Below, piece after piece: positions 1 through 6,796 of a stretch of DNA of 7,893 nucleotides. The stretch's first letter is position 1, and the number at the start of each line of letters is the position of its first letter. The DNA is from an uncultured Lentisphaeria bacterium. Lineage in GTDB: Bacteria > Verrucomicrobiota > Lentisphaeria > JABSQK01 > CAJWLW01. The position numbers and the translations under genes are program-made. The DNA lies in the NCBI GenBank assembly GCA_913042885.1, contig CAJWLW010000230.1, positions 1-7,893 on the forward strand, read 5' to 3'. The notes beneath the pieces are model-generated. The model was not told where the DNA came from. It did not search any database and worked only from the letters and a program-made list of their open reading frames with translations.

Positions 1-1758
1 ACTGCCGGCAGCCCCGATCTGAAACTGGAGCACACGTTTTACTGCCGTGAGCAGCGCAGCGGCAAGATCGACGTCCGGTCCATGCGCCTGGTTATGCCGA
101 CGACGATGGACGGGGGCGCCCGAAAGTTGGTCCGCCAGCGTAATCACGGGCAGGGGGGGGACCATCGAAGTGTCATCGTACGCGAGAACCTCGAGGTCGT
201 TGCCAGCAGTCTCGGTGATATAGACAACTACGCGACGTCGGCTGTCTCTGCGACGGTTCGGCACCCATGTGCCGGCGGCAACGTGTTTATCCGCAACATC
301 GAAAGTCTGCATGAGGACTGGTCGGTGTATCCCTATCACATGCAGCCGGGTGGGGAGTCGGGCTTTCGAGCCGATTTGATGACCGGCGGTATGCGTGCGT
401 TGTGGTCGGTAATCGGTTGGCAGGAGGACGATTTTACAGTCGCGACGACGTTCGAACATTTCCGGCAGTTGCATCCGAAGTCGATCGAAATCGATGAGAA
501 CGTCGTGACCTGGTCAATTTGGCCGGAGTGGGCGGCGCCGATGGAAATCGTGCAGGGCGTCAGCAAGAGTCACATCGTCTGGTTGACTGGTGAGCCGCAG
601 GCGCTGAGCGTCGACGATGTCATCGATATCGGCGATCGTTGGGAATACGACTATGTCGAACCGATTGATGTTTCCTTTGATCCGGCGTGGCCGGCTTTTT
701 GTGAAGTGATGGACTGTCAGCACCTCCTGACGTACGAGGCGGGGAAGTATCCATTGCTCGAGAACCTGGTCGAACCGGTGCCGAGTCCAGGCAATCCGAA
801 CCGGCACTGCTACGACCGGCAGCCGGCCATCGGCATGTTCCATTTTGGTGACCTTGTCAGTGCCGATGGTGTACAGTGCAGCAACAATGAAGACGACTGT
901 CAAGTTTATTTCCCACTCGAGCATTTCCTGCGTACCGGCCAAACATACGCCTGGGACTATGGCAAGGAGGCGGCTCGGCACTATATGGAAGTGGACTTTT
1001 GCGAGTGGAGTACGGAGGCGCTACAGAAAGGCGGTCTCATCCCGCACTCCGGACAGCACTACAACGGCAACGTCTATCCGAGCCATCAATGGCCTGAAGG
1101 CATCCTGTATTATTATTATCTGAGTGGCGACGAGCGGGCACGAAACGTTGTCGTCAACGTCGGCGACAACAACGTTTGGTGGGCTTGGAACCGCGTTGAG
1201 TACCTGTGCGATGGCCGTGAGGCGGGGATGCCGCTGATCAATCTGGCCGCAGCCTATCGCCTGACGCATGACGACAAGTACATCGATGCAGCTCGGCATA
1301 TTGTCAATGAGTTTTTCCTTAAAGCAGAGAAGAAGTACGGCGAGTTCAAGTACGCCTATCCGCAAAGTTCGAGGGAGCACCCACAGAAGCTGATCACCGG
1401 TTACGGCGACTGGTCGAGCTTCACTGGACTGTACAGGCTGTGGGAGCAGACCGGCGACGAGAGTTTCCGAAAGTTGGCGGTACGTATGATGGACAGCGCC
1501 ATGCAGCCTGGCGAGTTCTCGGTGAACGACGTGCGGGGCATGGACTTTCTCAGCCTCTGGGCGTTCGGCATCATGACCGAGGATATGGACGCGGCGATTG
1601 AGCGCGTGGCTGAGGCGGTTCCGATGCTGCTGCGTCGCGGCGGGCATCCGATGCGCCGCATGCATTTTCTCAAAGAGCTTGATGAGCGCGATATGATCGA
1701 CGAACGCGACGTCGGCGCTTCTTCGGCTGACCAATTCTTTAGCCGGCACGCGGACTAA
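1..1758 (+). CDS. PcRGLX/YetA-like polysaccharide-active enzyme, 5' partial
   Basis: The frame is open from base 1, so the start lies to the left of the window and 585 residues are visible; the ATG at 82 is only an internal methionine. The N-terminal third is beta-rich and tryptophan/aromatic-rich. From about base 820 the protein becomes helical and resembles an alpha/alpha-toroid: IGMFHFGD at 829-852, a histidine pair in IPHSGQHYNG at 1039-1068, HQWPEG and a run of four tyrosines at 1084-1119, then repeating amphipathic helices such as AAAYRLTHDDKYIDAARHI (about 1246-1302). This layout (RIFT-barrel-like front, helical toroid back) is that of the exo-rhamnogalacturonan lyase PcRGLX/B. subtilis YetA group, which acts on plant or microbial polysaccharides. 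The family match is from memory; substrate and catalytic residues cannot be assigned. Another alpha/alpha-toroid lyase or hydrolase family is the main alternative. Any signal peptide would be outside the window. Confidence 0.6.
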   Translation, partial: TAGSPDLKLEHTFYCREQRSGKIDVRSMRLVMPTTMDGGARKLVRQRNHGQGGDHRSVIVRENLEVVASSLGDIDNYATSAVSATVRHPCAGGNVFIRNIESLHEDWSVYPYHMQPGGESGFRADLMTGGMRALWSVIGWQEDDFTVATTFEHFRQLHPKSIEIDENVVTWSIWPEWAAPMEIVQGVSKSHIVWLTGEPQALSVDDVIDIGDRWEYDYVEPIDVSFDPAWPAFCEVMDCQHLLTYEAGKYPLLENLVEPVPSPGNPNRHCYDRQPAIGMFHFGDLVSADGVQCSNNEDDCQVYFPLEHFLRTGQTYAWDYGKEAARHYMEVDFCEWSTEALQKGGLIPHSGQHYNGNVYPSHQWPEGILYYYYLSGDERARNVVVNVGDNNVWWAWNRVEYLCDGREAGMPLINLAAAYRLTHDDKYIDAARHIVNEFFLKAEKKYGEFKYAYPQSSREHPQKLITGYGDWSSFTGLYRLWEQTGDESFRKLAVRMMDSAMQPGEFSVNDVRGMDFLSLWAFGIMTEDMDAAIERVAEAVPMLLRRGGHPMRRMHFLKELDERDMIDERDVGASSADQFFSRHAD

Positions 1759-1996
1759 TACGGTCTGGTCGCGTCAGGGACAATCCAGATTGCTTCCCGC
1801 ATGGGGGCCGCGGTGCCTGTGAGGTTTGCCGGCCGCCTCTGCCTTTGGTATTCGGGATGCGGCTATTATAGTAGAATTGGCGACCGCAGCCCAAGTCCTG
1901 ACTGAAACAGGATTTCCATGCAATCAAATCACCGAAAATGTAGAGTTATTTCTGCGTCGACCTTTTACGCGTGTGTCCTTTTCTCGGAGTTGACGC
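1759..1996 (+). other. Leader/intergenic region upstream of the octaheme cytochrome
   Basis: This 238-base gap holds no convincing gene and no clear intrinsic terminator for the upstream enzyme. It contains an isolated TATTAT box at 1864-1869 that could serve as a -10 element. The only -35-like hexamer nearby, TTGGTA at 1845-1850, is 13 bases away, which is too close, so the promoter is not firmly placed. A separate hairpin follows at 1893-1915, and a short frame at 1918-2010 overlaps the cytochrome start; both have their own entries. The length and A+T-richer centre suit a promoter region for the cytochrome unit, which is an inference. Confidence 0.4.
1893..1915 (+). other. Hairpin in the cytochrome leader
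   Basis: AAGTCCTG (1893-1900) can pair with CAGGATTT (1908-1915) over eight base pairs, one of them G-U, around the seven-base loop ACTGAAA. No T-run follows, so this is not a typical terminator. The AGGA in its 3' arm (1909-1912) sits five bases before an ATG at 1918, so the stem would hide that possible ribosome binding site. A regulatory role is inference. Confidence 0.3.
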
Positions 1997-2010
1997 ATGC
2001 ATCTGGCTGA
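1918..2010 (+). CDS. Possible 30-residue leader peptide overlapping the cytochrome start
   Basis: An ATG at 1918 with AGGA five bases upstream opens a 30-codon frame ending in TGA at 2008-2010. It runs past the ATG of the cytochrome (1997) in a different frame by 14 bases. The predicted peptide starts MQSNHRKCRV and has no recognisable motif. Translation of it could influence access to the cytochrome start, but short frames with a fair ribosome binding site arise by chance, and nothing beyond position and spacing supports it. Confidence 0.15.
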   Translation: MQSNHRKCRVISASTFYACVLFSELTHASG

Positions 2011-3853
2011 AGGCATTTTCTTTGTCCTGGTTTTTGTCGTCGCGCTGGTGCCGCTGATGCGGGTCGTATTGGTGCGGCTGCCGAAGACCGTGAGTGCGGT
2101 GTTGCTTGCCTGTGCCGGGGTTGCCCTCGTCGCTTCGGTGCCGCAGCCGCAGGAAGACATCATGCTCGCTCGCGCCCTGCCGAAGCCCGTTGTCGTCAAC
2201 GGCATGTACGGCTCCAGCGCCTGCATGGGCTGTCATCCCGGGCAGTACAGCACGTGGCACGCCAGCTTCCATCGGACGATGACACAGCGGGCTGCACCGG
2301 AATCCGTTGTCGGCGCCTTCGACGGTCGCAAAGTCGAATGGCGCGACCGCGCGTGGATCCTCGAAACCCGTGACGACGAATTCTGGGTCACGGAGGTGGA
2401 GCCCGGCAGCAGTTCGCCCCGGGCCGAACTGGCTACGGCGCAACGCATCGTCATGACCACAGGCTCACGGCATGAGCAGATCTATTGGACGCCGGGTGAT
2501 GACGGTTCGCTCAAGCAGTTCCCGTTTGTGTGGGAAATTTCCATGGGCCGCTGGATCCCGTCGGAACATACTTTTCTAAGGCCGGACGACTGGCGCCAGA
2601 GCGTAACGACGTGGAACCAGGACTGCATCCGGTGTCATTCAGTCGGACCGCATCCGAACAAAGATTTCGAGACCAACAAGTGGGACACCAAAGTCACTGA
2701 ACTCGGCATCGCCTGCGCTGCCTGCCACGGGCCTGCCGAAAAGCACATGCGCGCGCATCGCAATCCGTTGCATCGCCACAAGGTGCGATCGTCCGGCGAG
2801 GCGGATCCGACGATTGTCAATCCGGCACGGCTCGACAAGGAGCGATCGGCGGAAGTTTGCGGCCAATGCCACTCTTTCGTAACCTTTTTCGACAACAACA
2901 ACTTTCATGAACCTACATGGCGCGAGTTCCGTGCCGGCGGGAAGCTCGACCAGCACGTGAAGTTGTGGACCGCGAAGAACGACCAGAACAGGTTCTGGCC
3001 GGACGGCAGCGGCCGTATCGGCGGGCGCGAATACAACACTATGATCATGTCCGGCTGTTTTACCGAAGGTGAAATGACGTGCCTCTCCTGCCATACCATG
3101 CATGGTGACGAACCGCGGGACCAGCTCAAGCCCCTGATGAAGAGCAACGAAGCCTGTCTGCAGTGTCACGAAGACATGCGCGAGCGTGTTGCCGAACACA
3201 CCTTCCACGACATCGGCAGCAGCGGCAGCCAGTGCTACAACTGCCACATGACGTATACCTCGTATGCCCTGCTCGGGGCTGTCCGCATGCATCGGGTCGA
3301 TTCACCGACAGCGTCCGGGCGTTCTACCCGTGATCGCCCCAACGCCTGCAACCTCTGCCACCTCGATAAGACGCTGGCGTGGACTGGGGAGAAGCTGACC
3401 GAACGTTACGGGCAGAAAGCCACCTATGTGACGGATGACCATCACAATGTCGCGGCATCGGTCATGTGGATGATGAAGGGTGATGCCATGCAGCGCACGG
3501 TTGCCGCCTGGCACATGGGACAGGCCTGGGCGATCGAGGCATCGGGCGACAAATGGATGGTGCCGTACCTCTCGAAATTGCTGGTCGACCCGTACTCTGC
3601 TATTCGTCTCATTGCGCATCGGTCGCTGGTCGAGGTGACAGGCGAGAACATTCCGTTCTATTATATCTGGACGGCGGCGGAACGGCAGAAGGTCGCTGAC
3701 CAGTATCTGGCGAAGTGGGTGGCGGCGCGCCAGGCGGACGGGGAGACCGGACCACCGGAGACGCTAAACGTCGAACCCGGCAGGTTGCAAGATGATGTTG
3801 TCGAGCAGATTTATCGGCAGCGGGACAACAAGAAATTTTCGCTTAGTGAATAA
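1997..3853 (+). CDS. Octaheme c-type cytochrome, membrane-anchored, with C-terminal HEAT-like region
   Basis: The 618-residue protein has eight CxxCH haem-binding motifs, starting at C76, C210, C240, C288, C362, C387, C413 and C451. Two hydrophobic segments (about 4-21 and 31-48) are separated by a basic loop (R22, R27, K30). By the positive-inside rule this gives a membrane hairpin with all haems in the periplasm. The stretch from W207 (WNQDC, then CAACHGPAEKH at 240-250) resembles the multihaem cytochromes of the cytochrome c554-like/TPR-cytochrome group, and a beta-rich insert of about 130 residues separates haems 1 and 2. Residues about 498-548 look like HEAT-type helical repeats. There is no CxxCK motif of nitrite or tetrathionate reductases. 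Start choice: GGAG at 1986-1989 lies seven bases before the ATG. It is followed 17 bases later by a membrane protein, probably its partner. A role in periplasmic electron transfer is likely; the substrate is unknown. Confidence 0.88.
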   Translation: MHLAEGIFFVLVFVVALVPLMRVVLVRLPKTVSAVLLACAGVALVASVPQPQEDIMLARALPKPVVVNGMYGSSACMGCHPGQYSTWHASFHRTMTQRAAPESVVGAFDGRKVEWRDRAWILETRDDEFWVTEVEPGSSSPRAELATAQRIVMTTGSRHEQIYWTPGDDGSLKQFPFVWEISMGRWIPSEHTFLRPDDWRQSVTTWNQDCIRCHSVGPHPNKDFETNKWDTKVTELGIACAACHGPAEKHMRAHRNPLHRHKVRSSGEADPTIVNPARLDKERSAEVCGQCHSFVTFFDNNNFHEPTWREFRAGGKLDQHVKLWTAKNDQNRFWPDGSGRIGGREYNTMIMSGCFTEGEMTCLSCHTMHGDEPRDQLKPLMKSNEACLQCHEDMRERVAEHTFHDIGSSGSQCYNCHMTYTSYALLGAVRMHRVDSPTASGRSTRDRPNACNLCHLDKTLAWTGEKLTERYGQKATYVTDDHHNVAASVMWMMKGDAMQRTVAAWHMGQAWAIEASGDKWMVPYLSKLLVDPYSAIRLIAHRSLVEVTGENIPFYYIWTAAERQKVADQYLAKWVAARQADGETGPPETLNVEPGRLQDDVVEQIYRQRDNKKFSLSE

Positions 3854-3870
3854 CCGGGGAGCAGAGACAT

Positions 3871-4371
3871 ATGGCTGACGAGATTGAAGATAAATCAACC
3901 GCGGCAGAGCAGATGCCGTCCGGGAACAAATCCGCTGCGACCCGTTTGTTGGTGCGCACACATTTCCGCTGGGGCTGGTGGTCGTTGTTGTTCTTTTTGT
4001 CATTGGGGATTTTTCTGGAATCCATGCACGGGTTCAAAGTCGCTTTTTATTTAGACGCCTCGAGTAGTACACGGCGACTGATGTGGACGCTGGCCCACGT
4101 CCATGGTACGTTGTTCGCGCTGTTGAACCTGGTGATGGCGGCGTTCATGCAGGCGCATGCGGACTGGCCACGTCGGTCGCGGGCGATCGCGTCACGGTCG
4201 TTGATGAGCGGCAGCATTCTGCTGCCTGCCGGATTCTTTTTTGGCGGTCTGTGGACCTACGACGGTGACCCGGGCGTGTGCATCTACCTGGTGCCTTTGG
4301 GCGCGCTGCTTATGCTGGTCGCAGTGTTTCAGACGGCGCGGTCCTGCTCGCGTTTCAGCATCGGGAGTTGA
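3871..4371 (+). CDS. Four-helix integral membrane protein, unknown function
   Basis: This 166-residue protein has a polar N-terminus of about 30 residues and four hydrophobic segments at about 34-51, 71-93, 109-127 and 136-155. Histidines lie at or near the membrane faces: H31 before helix 1, H53 after it, H76 and H78 (LAHVHGT) in helix 2, and H96 after helix 2. Such paired histidines could ligate haem b or a metal, but this is inference. I recall similar short proteins with a FKVxxYLD...RRLMWTLAH core only as uncharacterised hypotheticals. GGGGAG at 3856-3861 stands nine bases before the ATG, and only 17 bases separate it from the octaheme cytochrome stop, so the two are almost certainly co-transcribed. 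It could be the quinone-facing or anchoring partner of the cytochrome. Signal peptide function is excluded by the late first helix. Confidence 0.75.
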   Translation: MADEIEDKSTAAEQMPSGNKSAATRLLVRTHFRWGWWSLLFFLSLGIFLESMHGFKVAFYLDASSSTRRLMWTLAHVHGTLFALLNLVMAAFMQAHADWPRRSRAIASRSLMSGSILLPAGFFFGGLWTYDGDPGVCIYLVPLGALLMLVAVFQTARSCSRFSIGS

Positions 4372-4383
4372 CATTCTCAACTC
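4365..4383 (+). other. Short inverted repeat spanning the membrane protein stop codon
   Basis: GAGTTG (4365-4370) and CAACTC (4378-4383) form a perfect six-base-pair stem with a seven-base loop that includes the last base of the TGA stop (4369-4371). No T-run follows, so it is a weak candidate for termination or for mRNA 3'-end processing between the cytochrome unit and the acetyltransferase gene. Confidence 0.25.
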
Positions 4384-4419
4384 ATAATCCCACTCGTGAT
4401 TCAACTGGGGATATGGCAA

Positions 4420-4899
4420 ATGGCGGATGACATTCATGTTCGCGACGCGACGCTGGATGAGGTTGCGGTCATCGCAGACTTCAACATTGCGATGGCCCGC
4501 GAGACGGAGGACCTGGCGCTGGACCCCGATACCATTCTTGCCGGCGTCCGTGCGGTGCTGGACGATGCTTCGAAAGGCTCGTACTACGTCGCGGAGATGG
4601 CAGGCGATGTGGTCGGTGTACTGATGATCACGTATGAATGGAGCGACTGGCGCAACGGTTTGTATCTGTGGATCCAGAGCGTTTATGTGCAGCCGGGGTG
4701 CCGGTGCCGCGGTGTCTTTCGGGCGCTGTACCGACACGTCGAACGTCTTGCCGGAAGGGACGGCCGCCTCGGTCTGCGCCTGTACGCCCACGTTCACAAC
4801 GAGCAGGCAGTAGCGACGTACGAGCGCCTCGGCATGCAGCACTACGGCTACCAGATTTTCGAGACGCCGGACGTGCTGCGCGAAGATCAGAAGAATTAG
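4420..4899 (+). CDS. GNAT-family N-acetyltransferase
   Basis: The predicted 159-residue protein has the GNAT fold order: IHVRDATLDEVAVIADFN at the N-terminus (beta1/alpha1), SYYVAEMAGDVVGVLMI (54-70), the acetyl-CoA-binding region around WIQSVYVQPGCRCRGVFRAL (84-103) and a C-terminal HNEQAVATYERLGM (126-139), where the conserved N and Y of motif B stand. It would transfer an acetyl group from acetyl-CoA to an amine; the substrate cannot be read from sequence. In the pyrophosphate-binding loop the usual RGxG appears as RGVF, a variant that I believe also occurs in relatives. Start choice: ATG at 4420 has GGGGA eight bases upstream (4407-4411). An in-frame GTG at 4396 would add eight residues but lacks a good ribosome binding site. 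It follows the membrane protein by 48 bases; a functional link is not evident. Cytoplasmic. Confidence 0.87.
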   Translation: MADDIHVRDATLDEVAVIADFNIAMARETEDLALDPDTILAGVRAVLDDASKGSYYVAEMAGDVVGVLMITYEWSDWRNGLYLWIQSVYVQPGCRCRGVFRALYRHVERLAGRDGRLGLRLYAHVHNEQAVATYERLGMQHYGYQIFETPDVLREDQKN

Positions 4900-5108
4900 A
4901 TCGGCCGTCTACGCTGGAGACACGGTCATCCTTGACGGTCCAAGCAATGGTGCAGCACCGACCGATAATTGCCCGCGACGCGATCGAATACATGCATCAA
5001 GAAAAAGACCGATACGGTACCGCCGCGCGTGTGCTCAAGGATAACACGCCACTCCAGAAGACGACGTAGAGGAAAGAATACATCACGAAAGATTAAAGAA
5101 GGGCCGTT
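4900..5108. other. Convergent intergenic region between the acetyltransferase and nadB
   Basis: The two flanking genes end head-to-head, so terminators for both are expected here. The only good palindrome is GCGTGT (5027-5032) with ACACGC (5044-5049), a six-base-pair stem and eleven-base loop, without a T-run on either strand. A T-rich patch reading CTTCTTTAATCTTT on the minus strand (about 5087-5102) lies just after the nadB stop but has no stem before it. Termination may be Rho-dependent. A short plus-strand frame is listed separately. Confidence 0.4.
4947..5069 (+). CDS. Possible 40-residue small protein or gene remnant
   Basis: An ATG at 4947 opens a 40-codon frame ending at a TAG (5067-5069). 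The peptide begins MVQHRPIIARDAIEYMHQEK and is charged, soluble and plausible in composition. I do not recognise it; the front faintly recalls the start of CBS-domain proteins, but it is far too short for one. No clear ribosome binding site precedes the ATG. It may be a real small protein, the remnant of a decayed gene, or chance. Confidence 0.25.
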   Translation: MVQHRPIIARDAIEYMHQEKDRYGTAARVLKDNTPLQKTT

Positions 5109-6782
5109 TCAGTACAGCTCGCGATGGAACCCAGGGCGGCGCAGGATGGTTTCTTTCTCGCTGATATTACCGTCCGCAACGGGGTAGTCGGCATTGTAGT
5201 GCAAGCCGATACTCTCCTGCCGGGCGAGGGCACTGTCGATAATCATTTCGGCGACTGATGCCATGTTGCGCAGCTCGATAAGGTCGGCTGTGATTAGGAA
5301 GTCCCAGTAGAAGTGCTCAATCTCCTTGCGGATGTTGCGGATGCGTGTTTTGGCGCGCTGCAGCCGTTTGGTGGTGCGGAAGATGCCAACGTAATCCCAC
5401 ATGAACCGGCGGATCTCATCCCAGTTGTGGTAGATGACGATCAGTTCGTCGGGATCGGTGGCGTCGCCCTTGCTCCAGTCGGGCGTGGGCCGTGCATCGT
5501 TCTCGATATGCCGGCTGTCGGTGTCGTTGAAAACCCCGCGGGTGTGTTCGACGGCATTGTGCGCCATCACCATGGCCTCGAGCAGGCTGTTGCTGGCCAG
5601 ACGATTGGCGCCGTGCAACCCGGTGCAGGCGACTTCGCCGATCGCGTACAGGTTCTCGACACAGGTGACACCGTCGATGTCGACACGTACGCCGCCGCAA
5701 CAATAGTGCGCGGCCGGCACGACGGGGATCGGATCGGTGGCCATGTTACAGCCGAACTGCTCGCACGTTGCAAAGATATTCGGGAATCGCTTGCGCAGAA
5801 ACTCCTCGGAATGCTGTCGGATATCGAGGTAGACGCAGGGCTGACCGCTCTTCTTGAGTTCACGATCGATGGCACGGGCAACGATGTCGCGCGGCGCCAG
5901 GCTGCCCTGGCTGTCGTAGCTGTCCATGAATTCGATGTAGTCATTGCCGCGTTTGATCTTGAGCACACCGCCTTCACCACGCACCGCTTCGCTGATCAAA
6001 TAGGAACCGGCCATGGGGTGGTACAGGCAGGTGGGGTGAAACTGATAGAATTCCATGTTGGCGATTTCGCAATAAGCGCGATACGCCATCGCAATACCTT
6101 CACCGCAGGCTACGTCGGGGTTGCTGGTGTAGAGGTAGGCCTTGCCGGCACCGCCGGTTGCCAAGATGACGAAGCGGCTGAGAATGGTGTGCACTGTCTT
6201 GGTCTGCCGCTCGAGTACGAAAGCGCCCAGGCAACGGTTCGGGCCGTCCCAGTCGAGATGTCGCGACGAGATCAGGTCGACAGCCTGATAGTTCTCCAGC
6301 AGCGTGATATTGTCGTGCGCCTGGCAGGCAGCGATCAGTGCCCGCATGATTTCCTGGCCGCTGATGTCGCCGGCGTGAAGAATGCGTCGGTGCGAGTGCC
6401 CGCCCTCGGCGCCGAGGTCGAAGGCCATGGTGTCGTTGCCGTCCTCGCTTATGTCCCGCCGTCGCGTAAAATTGACGCCGAGTTCAATGAGTTCCTCGAT
6501 ACGCGCCGGCGCCGCGCCGACGATGCGGCGCACGACGTCCTCTTTACACAGGTAGGCACCGGCCTTGAGGGTGTCCTGGACGTGCGATTCCATGCTGTCC
6601 TCGCTGTCCATGACGCAGGCAATGCCACCCTGGGCCCAGCTCGAATTGCAGTCGGCTGCGGCCTTTTTGGTGATCACCAGAACGGAGCCGAACTTGACAG
6701 CCTTGAGTGCAGCGGTGAGACCGGCACAACCGCTGCCGATGATCAGGTAATCGCAATTCAGACGTTGTTGTTCAGTAACCAC
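5109..6782 (-). CDS. nadB: L-aspartate oxidase (NadB)
   Basis: The 557-residue flavoprotein oxidises L-aspartate to iminoaspartate, which NadA condenses with dihydroxyacetone phosphate to quinolinate in de novo NAD synthesis; it acts in the cytoplasm with FAD and passes electrons to fumarate or oxygen. The sequence shows the FAD-binding GSGCAG (16-21), SSWAQGG (47-53), GGHSHRRILHAGD (127-139), FHPT (248-251), EAVRGEGG with the substrate arginine R268 (265-272), HYCCGG with H359, and ANRLASNSLLE with R394 (392-402). A helical C-terminal domain follows from about 445. Length is typical of the family. The start is a GTG at 6782; AAGGAA (6797-6792) lies nine bases upstream and overlaps the stop of the NusG-like gene, so translation is probably coupled to it. 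nadA and nadC are not in this window. Full length and without visible damage. Confidence 0.97.
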   Translation of the reverse strand: MVTEQQRLNCDYLIIGSGCAGLTAALKAVKFGSVLVITKKAAADCNSSWAQGGIACVMDSEDSMESHVQDTLKAGAYLCKEDVVRRIVGAAPARIEELIELGVNFTRRRDISEDGNDTMAFDLGAEGGHSHRRILHAGDISGQEIMRALIAACQAHDNITLLENYQAVDLISSRHLDWDGPNRCLGAFVLERQTKTVHTILSRFVILATGGAGKAYLYTSNPDVACGEGIAMAYRAYCEIANMEFYQFHPTCLYHPMAGSYLISEAVRGEGGVLKIKRGNDYIEFMDSYDSQGSLAPRDIVARAIDRELKKSGQPCVYLDIRQHSEEFLRKRFPNIFATCEQFGCNMATDPIPVVPAAHYCCGGVRVDIDGVTCVENLYAIGEVACTGLHGANRLASNSLLEAMVMAHNAVEHTRGVFNDTDSRHIENDARPTPDWSKGDATDPDELIVIYHNWDEIRRFMWDYVGIFRTTKRLQRAKTRIRNIRKEIEHFYWDFLITADLIELRNMASVAEMIIDSALARQESIGLHYNADYPVADGNISEKETILRRPGFHRELY

Positions 6783-6796
6783 CGTGGGGAGTTCCT

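Noticed and set aside
1021..1749. A 242-codon minus-strand frame
   Set aside because: Antisense to the helical part of the polysaccharide enzyme; no domain and no ribosome binding site seen.
1806..1834. GGCCG/CGGCC palindrome after the polysaccharide enzyme as a terminator
   Set aside because: The five-base stem has a 19-base loop and no T-run, so it is not a credible intrinsic terminator.
1845..1869. TTGGTA and TATTAT as a full sigma70 promoter
   Set aside because: The spacing of 13 bases is too short for a working -35/-10 pair; only the -10-like box is mentioned.
2639..3292. A 217-codon minus-strand frame
   Set aside because: Antisense to the haem-binding core of the octaheme cytochrome, whose CxxCH series fixes the real frame.
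4031..4048. GGTTCAAA stretch resembling a tRNA T-loop
   Set aside because: It lies inside the membrane protein gene and no acceptor or anticodon stem surrounds it.
4192..4842. A 216-codon minus-strand frame across two genes
   Set aside because: It spans the end of the membrane protein and most of the acetyltransferase on the opposite strand and has no protein family features.
4638..4946. Plus-strand frame overlapping the acetyltransferase in another phase
   Set aside because: Arginine/proline/serine-rich out-of-frame translation of the GNAT gene; only its tail (from 4947) lies outside that gene and is listed separately.
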